64,000 bases of DNA from RYN-230 sp963834705 (GTDB taxonomy: Bacteria > Actinomycetota > Actinomycetes > Streptosporangiales > Streptosporangiaceae): contig CAWICV010000001.1 in assembly GCA_963834705.1 (NCBI GenBank), forward strand, positions 992,001 to 1,056,000. Direction: 5' to 3'. Below, in pieces: positions 59,856-64,000 of the stretch; within the stretch, counting starts at the first letter, position 1; every line of letters starts with the position of its first letter. A model generated the notes under the pieces. That model was given only the letters and a program-made list of their open reading frames with translations, had not been told where the DNA came from and searched no databases. The position numbers were made by a program, and so were the translations under genes.

Positions 59856-59907
59856 CCTGGATCTGCTGGCTTTCTCTTAGGGCAGGTAGAGGTGCAGCCC
59901 GGCTGGC

Positions 59908-60063
59908 ATGGCATCAGCGGGGGAGATTGTGCCGTGGAACACCCGCGCCAAGGGGATCGAGCACCCGGTCCTGACCGGGGCCGGCCACTTCCTGCAGGAG
60001 GACGCGGGTGACCGGCTCGCCGCCGTGATCACCGATTTCGTCCGCGCCCATCCAGCCCGGTAG
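59908..60063 (+). pseudogene. Truncated alpha/beta hydrolase (haloalkane dehalogenase-like) 3' end
   Basis: The 51-codon frame encodes VPWNTRAKGIEHPVLTGAGH then FLQEDAGDRLAAVITDFVRA, the C-terminus of a haloalkane dehalogenase or epoxide-hydrolase-like alpha/beta hydrolase; GGHFLQED carries the catalytic His of the family. The N-terminal 80 percent is missing. It marks the right edge of the island whose left edge cuts a methyltransferase. Confidence 0.6.
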
Positions 60064-60081
60064 CCAGCCGCGGAGCCATGC

Positions 60082-60834
60082 CTAGCGGGGGCGGCGGCCG
60101 GTGAACAGGTGTGCGGGCCCCTGCACGCTGCTCCCGGCGGCCGCGATGAACCCGCCGGCGGCCAGCAGCCGGAGCCAGCTGGCCTGGCGGAAGGCGCCCA
60201 GGCGGTGTGTCTCCCGGACCACTTCGGTGTCGCCGCCGGCGGCACGCAGCACGAACTCGTACCGCACCTCGATCCAGTCGTCGTCCGGGTCCGGGTCAGT
60301 GCGCCACTCGCGGAAGCTGCCCTGGCGGCCGTCCGGCGCAGTGCTCCCGCCGCCGCCGCTGCCCGGCTGGAACGTCTCCGCGGTGTAGTCGGGCACGAAC
60401 ACGGCGATGCCGCCGGGCCGGCAGTGCACGAACGCCGTCTCGATGACCTGCCGAAGGTCGGCCTCGGTGGTCACGTAGTCGATGGCGTCGTGCACCAGCA
60501 CGGCGTCGAACACCCGGCCCAGCCGCAGCGTCCGCATGTCACCCTGGTGATGCGCACAGCCGGGGTTCAGCCGCCGTGAGGTGGTGAGCATGGCTGCGGA
60601 GCGGTCCACCAGCGTGAGGTCCAGCGGCCCGGCCAGGTGGCTGGCCACGTGCCCGCCGCCGCTGCCCAGGTCGAGCACCTCGCGCACCGGGATGTCCGCG
60701 GTGCGCAGCACCGCCGCCAGGTAGGCCGCCTCAGCCGCGTATTCCCCCGGCGGCGAGATCAACGGCCACCACTCAGCCAGGTCCTGGTACAGCCGGTACT
60801 CCGAGTCCGGCCCGGCCGGCTGTCCGGCTACCAC
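60082..60834 (-). CDS. SAM-dependent methyltransferase
   Basis: A 250-aa class I methyltransferase. Motif I VLDLGSGGGHVASHLAG lies near residues 52-68, the acidic motif II region is LTLVDRSAAMLTTSRRLNPG, and FDAVLVHDAIDYVTTEADLR and CRPGGIAVFVPDY follow. The N-terminal YRLYQDLAEWWPLISPPGEY occurs in a group of small-molecule methyltransferases. The GTG start overlaps the MshC-like gene end by 7 nt, so the two are expressed together. The substrate is unknown; a thiol or sugar-inositol compound would fit the neighbour. Confidence 0.87.
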   Translation of the reverse strand: MVAGQPAGPDSEYRLYQDLAEWWPLISPPGEYAAEAAYLAAVLRTADIPVREVLDLGSGGGHVASHLAGPLDLTLVDRSAAMLTTSRRLNPGCAHHQGDMRTLRLGRVFDAVLVHDAIDYVTTEADLRQVIETAFVHCRPGGIAVFVPDYTAETFQPGSGGGGSTAPDGRQGSFREWRTDPDPDDDWIEVRYEFVLRAAGGDTEVVRETHRLGAFRQASWLRLLAAGGFIAAAGSSVQGPAHLFTGRRPR

Positions 60835-61970
60835 AAGCCCAGCAGCGAGCCGAGCACCCGGGCGGCCTGGCCGCCGCTCTCTTCGGCGATGCGCAGCGCG
60901 GCGGGCACGTCGAGACCATTGGCCAGCGCGGCGCGCACCGCGTCCACCGCGGCACCCCCGGCGCCCGGCATGGCACGGTCCGGCCGCCCGGCCGCGGCCT
61001 GCAGCCGCTCCAGCCGCGCCGCGGCCGCTTCCAGCCCGGTCTGGTCATAGTCCCAGCTCTCGTCCCAGCGCCGGTCCAAGATCAGCAGCCGAACGCTACC
61101 GGCCGGGTACTCGGAGAGCACTGAGCTGACCAAAACCAGGTTGCCGGCGGACTTGGCCATCTTGGCCCCGCCCACCCGGACCACGCCGACGCTGAGCCGG
61201 GCCCGGCCGAACGGGGTCACCCCGGTCAGTGCTTCGGCCAGCGCGGCCTGGTAGGTGTGATGTGGGAAGCGCAGGTCAGCGCCACCAGCCAGGACATCGA
61301 CCGCGGAGCCGAACGAGTACAGCGCCATCGCCGCGCACTCGGCGTGCCAGCCCGGCCGGCCCGGGCCCCACGGGCTCTGCCAGGCCGGCTCGTCGCCGCT
61401 GGACGCCTGCCAGATGGCCACATCGAACGGGTCATCCTTGCGCGCGTCGTCCGGGCGGTCGCCGAACTCGGCTGCCAGCCGGAGCGCTTCAGCCCGGTCC
61501 AGCCCGGCCCGTGCCGGGGTGGCGGCGCCGCGGAAGTAGACGTAGCCATCCCGCTGGTAGGCAGCGTCCCGGGCGAGCAGCCCGGCGGCCAGCGCGATCA
61601 CCTGCCCGGTGTAGGCGTGCGCCCGGGGCTGCAGCGCCGGCGGCCGGACGCCGAGCGCGGCCATGTCCTGGTCGAAGTAGAACTGCTGGATGGCGGCGAA
61701 CTCGCCGAACGGGGCCCCGGCCCGGCTGGCCGCGCCGAGCAGCACGTCGTCCACGTCGGTCACGTTGCGGCACACGATCACTTCGGTGCCCGCTGCGTGC
61801 AGCACCCGGGCCAGCGTGTCCACCCAGATAAAGGTGGCCGCGTGGCCCAGGTGGGTGACGTCGTACGGGGTGATGCCGCAGGCGTACACCCGGGCCCGGC
61901 CGACCAGCGGCAACGGCATCCCGTTCAGCGTGGCCACCGTGGGCAGCCTCGCGGCCAGCATCTGTCCCAT
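60828..61970 (-). CDS. MshC/cysteinyl-tRNA-synthetase-like cysteine ligase
   Basis: A 380-aa class I adenylate-forming enzyme of the CysRS/MshC family. The zinc-binding CysRS region begins VYACGITPYDVTHLGHAATF (HIGH-like motif HLGH). QNVTDVDD-type text is RNVTDVDDVLL, another metal ligand set is in GRPGWHAECAAMAL, and the KMSKS-like loop is KMAKS. The TPYDVTHLGHA form resembles MshC, which ligates cysteine to glucosamine-inositol in mycothiol synthesis. It is about 30 residues shorter than usual MshC. No tRNA anticodon-binding extension is seen. It could be the real MshC or a paralogue acting on another amine. Confidence 0.82.
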   Translation of the reverse strand: MGQMLAARLPTVATLNGMPLPLVGRARVYACGITPYDVTHLGHAATFIWVDTLARVLHAAGTEVIVCRNVTDVDDVLLGAASRAGAPFGEFAAIQQFYFDQDMAALGVRPPALQPRAHAYTGQVIALAAGLLARDAAYQRDGYVYFRGAATPARAGLDRAEALRLAAEFGDRPDDARKDDPFDVAIWQASSGDEPAWQSPWGPGRPGWHAECAAMALYSFGSAVDVLAGGADLRFPHHTYQAALAEALTGVTPFGRARLSVGVVRVGGAKMAKSAGNLVLVSSVLSEYPAGSVRLLILDRRWDESWDYDQTGLEAAAARLERLQAAAGRPDRAMPGAGGAAVDAVRAALANGLDVPAALRIAEESGGQAARVLGSLLGLW

Positions 61971-62039
61971 CTCCGCCTCCCCCGGCCAGCACCCCAGGCA
62001 AGGGGCCTCGCCCCTGCCGAGGTTAGCCGGGTGAGCCGG

Positions 62040-62441
62040 CTAGCGGTGCTCGGTTGGGATCCCGAGCGCGTGGATCACGTCGGCGGTGCTGGCGAACTCG
62101 CGGCGGGCCGGCAGGCTGCTGATCGCATCGATGATCTCGTCGGGGGCGCCGGTGCGCTGCAGGTAGCCGAGCATGGTGTCCCGGTGGGCCGGGAACTCAT
62201 GCGGCTCCAGCCAGCGGGCGATGTCGGACCGGCGATCTACCTGAGCCTCGGTGATGCCGGCCGGGGTGCCCGGCCGCACATCGGAGGGCAGCTCCTGGTC
62301 CAGGTGATCTTCGTCAACCGGCTCTGTCTCCCGCCATTCCTCGGTACGTGCGGGCTCGCCGGTGTGGGTGAGGGTCTCGGTCTCCTCCTCCAGTTCATCA
62401 TCGACCCGGGCCCCGTGCTTGAAGCTTCCTCGCTCTGTCAT
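62040..62441 (-). CDS. DUF2795 domain protein
   Basis: A 133-aa protein. The N-terminal 65 residues are acidic and probably disordered (DDELEEETETLTHTGEPART). The C-terminal part has the DUF2795 fold: DIARWLEPHEFPAHRDTMLG, QRTGAPDEIIDAISSLPARR and FASTADVIHALG. DUF2795 proteins are small helical proteins frequent in actinobacteria without known activity. ATG 62441 has AAAGG upstream. It lies between the MshC-like gene and the ClpC-type gene on the same strand. Confidence 0.85.
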   Translation of the reverse strand: MTERGSFKHGARVDDELEEETETLTHTGEPARTEEWRETEPVDEDHLDQELPSDVRPGTPAGITEAQVDRRSDIARWLEPHEFPAHRDTMLGYLQRTGAPDEIIDAISSLPARREFASTADVIHALGIPTEHR

Positions 62442-62472
62442 CTTGCTGCCTTTCGCTCGGTGGGCCAGATGC

Positions 62473-63681
62473 TCAGCTGATGACCGCCCCGGCCGGCTGG
62501 CCGGAGGTATCGAAGGCCAGCTGTCCCTCCCGGACATCCACGGTGACGTGCTGGCCCGGCGTGATCTGCCCGTCGAGCAGCAGCCGGGACAGCTCGTTGT
62601 CGATATCCCGCTGGATCACCCGGCGCATCGGCCGGGCGCCGAACTCCGGCTGGAACCCGCGGCCGGCGACCCAGTCCACCGCGGCCGGGGTGAACTCCAC
62701 GGTGATGTTCTGGGCGTGCAGCCGGCGCTTGGTCTCCTCCAGCAGCAGCCCGGTGATCTGCCGCAGCTCGGTCTGGTCGAGCTGGCGGAACACGATGATT
62801 TCGTCGATCCGGTTCAGGAACTCAGGGCGGAACGATTCGCGCAGCCGCCGCATGAGCTGGTCCTGCAGGCCGTCTTGCTGGCCGGCGGTGGAGCTGGCCG
62901 CGCTGCCCGAGAAGCCGAGCGTGCCCGCCCGCCAGGTGATCAGGTCCGAGCCCAGGTTGCTGGTCATGATGAGCACGGTGTTCTTGAAGTCGACGGTCCG
63001 GCCCTGGCCGTCGGTGAGCCGCCCATCGTCCAGGATCTGCAGCAAGACGTTGAACACGTCCGGGTGCGCCTTCTCGATCTCATCGAGCAGTACGACCGAG
63101 TACGGCCGCCGCCGGACCGCCTCGGTGAGCTGGCCCGCCTCCTCGTAGCCGACGTAGCCGGGTGGCGCGCCGACCAGCCGGCTCACCGTATGCCGCTCCT
63201 GGAACTCGCTCATGTCCAGCCGGGTCATCCGGCTGTCCGCGCCGAACAGCGCCTCGGTCAGCGCCCGGGCCAGCTCGGTCTTGCCCACCCCGGTCGGGCC
63301 GAGGAACAGGAAACTGCCCACCGGCCGGTCCGGATCGCCCAGGCCGGCCCGGGACCGGCGGACCGCCTCAGCCACCGCGCTGACCGCCTCATCCTGGCCG
63401 ACGACCCGTTCGTGCAGGTGCTGCTCCAGCCGCAGCAGCCGGTCCTTCTCCTCCTCGGTGAGCTGGGTCACCGGGACGCCGGTGGCCCGGGACACCACCT
63501 CGGCGATGTCGTTGACGGTGACCTGGGGCACCGAACTCTGGTCACCGCCCAGCTCGTCGATCTGCCGCCGGACCTGGATGATCTGGTCGCGCAGCTGGGA
63601 GGCCAGCTCGTACTGCTCGCTGGCCACCGCCTGGTCCTTGTCCCGCATCAGCTCCTCGGCCCGCTGCTCCAGATCACGCAC
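62473..63681 (-). CDS. ClpC-type AAA+ ATPase, C-terminal part (frameshifted from 5' part)
   Basis: This 402-codon frame is the second half of a Hsp100/ClpC ATPase. It starts with a UVR-like coiled-coil (DLEQRAEELMRDKDQAVASE, EQYELASQLRDQI) and continues with the D2 AAA+ domain: Walker A GPTGVGKTELARAL, Walker B VVLLDEIEKAHPDVFNVLLQ, ILDDGRLTDGQGRTVDF, MTSNLGSDLI and arginine finger FRPEFLNRIDEIIVF. The matching D1 domain is in another frame, joined near 63720 where one G appears missing (AIDLIDQ then expected GARVRLR). Expected partner: ClpP for protein quality control. Read as one gene it spans 62473 to beyond 64000. Confidence 0.85.
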   Translation of the reverse strand: MRDLEQRAEELMRDKDQAVASEQYELASQLRDQIIQVRRQIDELGGDQSSVPQVTVNDIAEVVSRATGVPVTQLTEEEKDRLLRLEQHLHERVVGQDEAVSAVAEAVRRSRAGLGDPDRPVGSFLFLGPTGVGKTELARALTEALFGADSRMTRLDMSEFQERHTVSRLVGAPPGYVGYEEAGQLTEAVRRRPYSVVLLDEIEKAHPDVFNVLLQILDDGRLTDGQGRTVDFKNTVLIMTSNLGSDLITWRAGTLGFSGSAASSTAGQQDGLQDQLMRRLRESFRPEFLNRIDEIIVFRQLDQTELRQITGLLLEETKRRLHAQNITVEFTPAAVDWVAGRGFQPEFGARPMRRVIQRDIDNELSRLLLDGQITPGQHVTVDVREGQLAFDTSGQPAGAVIS

Positions 63682-64000
63682 GTCCCGGCCGGGGGTCTTG
63701 GTGCGCAGCCGGACCCGGGCGCCGCCTGGTCGATCAGGTCGATGGCCTTGTCCGGCAGGAACCGGTCGGAGATGTACCGGTCGGACAGCTCGACGGCGGC
63801 GACCAGCGCCTCGTCCGTGTAGCGGACCTCATGGTGCGCCTCGTACCGGTCGCGCAGCCCGCGCAGGATGGTGATCGCGTCTTCCGGGGTCGGCTCGGGC
63901 ACCAGAATGGGCTGGAACCGCCGGGCCAGCGCCGCATCCTTCTCGATGTTCTTGCGGTACTCGTCCAGCGTGGTGGCCCCGACAATGTGCAGCTCGCCGC
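63648..64000 (-). CDS. ClpC-type AAA+ ATPase, D1 domain part (frame 2, runs off window)
   Basis: The open frame enters at the window edge and encodes GELHIVGATTLDEYRKNIEK, ALARRFQPILVPEPTPED and the D1 sensor region ILRGLRDRYEAHHEVRYTDE, ending DRYISDRFLPDKAIDLIDQA. It then hits the apparent one-base deletion at about 63716-63724 and stops after unrelated residues at 63648. It belongs to the gene whose second half is 62473-63681. The N-terminal domain and D1 Walker motifs lie outside the window. Confidence 0.8.
   Translation of the reverse strand, partial: GELHIVGATTLDEYRKNIEKDAALARRFQPILVPEPTPEDAITILRGLRDRYEAHHEVRYTDEALVAAVELSDRYISDRFLPDKAIDLIDQAAPGSGCAPRPPAGTCVIWSSGPRS

Overview
The window is 64 kb of high-GC, gene-dense DNA typical of a soil actinobacterium. 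Supporting signs are many 1-11 nt gene overlaps, GTG/TTG starts, a complete protocatechuate branch, an MshC-type (mycothiol) ligase family member, DUF574, DUF1707 and DUF2795 proteins, VapBC and LacI/GntR/PadR/PucR/Lrp regulators. A filamentous lineage near Streptosporangiales or Streptomycetales is likely, but the genus cannot be fixed from the sequence alone. No rRNA, tRNA, CRISPR array, complete IS element, prophage or origin was seen.

Layout. 0-7.8 kb: a histidine phosphatase, CutA, and a branched-chain-type ABC transporter operon (livF, a livM-livG fusion, livH, livK) led by a fumarylacetoacetate-hydrolase-family gene. A divergent GntR regulator faces this operon across a repeated ATTGGTTG operator region. 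7.9-14.3 kb: a lipoprotein, an esterase, a fused E1 alpha/beta dehydrogenase, a VapBC pair with three 11-bp iterons, and PadR plus a membrane partner. 14.4-20 kb: the operon pcaB-C-I-J-H-G-D on the minus strand. 20-28 kb: gabT, a secreted GDSL lipase, a DUF72 protein, and an aminotransferase-mmsA pair divergent from a PucR regulator. 28-30 kb: a secreted lysyl-oxidase-like protein.

29.8-38 kb: a seven-gene minus-strand operon. It holds a GntR regulator, a KDG-dehydratase-like aldolase-family enzyme, an IlvD/Edd dehydratase, a broken pectinase chimera, uronate dehydrogenase, a 2-oxoglutarate-semialdehyde-type dehydrogenase, and an unknown protein. Together these read as an oxidative uronate (pectin sugar) pathway ending at 2-oxoglutarate, with an IlvD/Edd enzyme where GarD/GudD would be expected. 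38-50 kb: a DUF574 methyltransferase, a minisatellite, then a polyamine uptake and catabolism locus (PuuB-like oxidase, two PotD, PotC, PotB, PotA, aminobutyraldehyde dehydrogenase, Lrp regulator, class III aminotransferase). A 13-bp sequence recurs in both of its control regions. 50-57 kb: a large secreted protein, a frameshifted ATP-binding protein, a 24-unit tetranucleotide tract, and a LacI regulator with two operators next to a GH16-CBM6 glucanase. 57-60 kb: PhzF and a scar-like island (retropepsin-like and DUF5678 proteins, a DUF1707 protein) flanked by a truncated methyltransferase and a truncated dehalogenase. 60-64 kb: a methyltransferase overlapping an MshC paralogue, a DUF2795 protein, and a ClpC-type ATPase running off the window.

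Three genes (potC 5' end, the ATP-binding protein, ClpC) each show what looks like a single missing base in a GC-only run. Sequencing error is therefore a serious possibility for them. The pectinase damage (stop codon plus two deletions) looks real.
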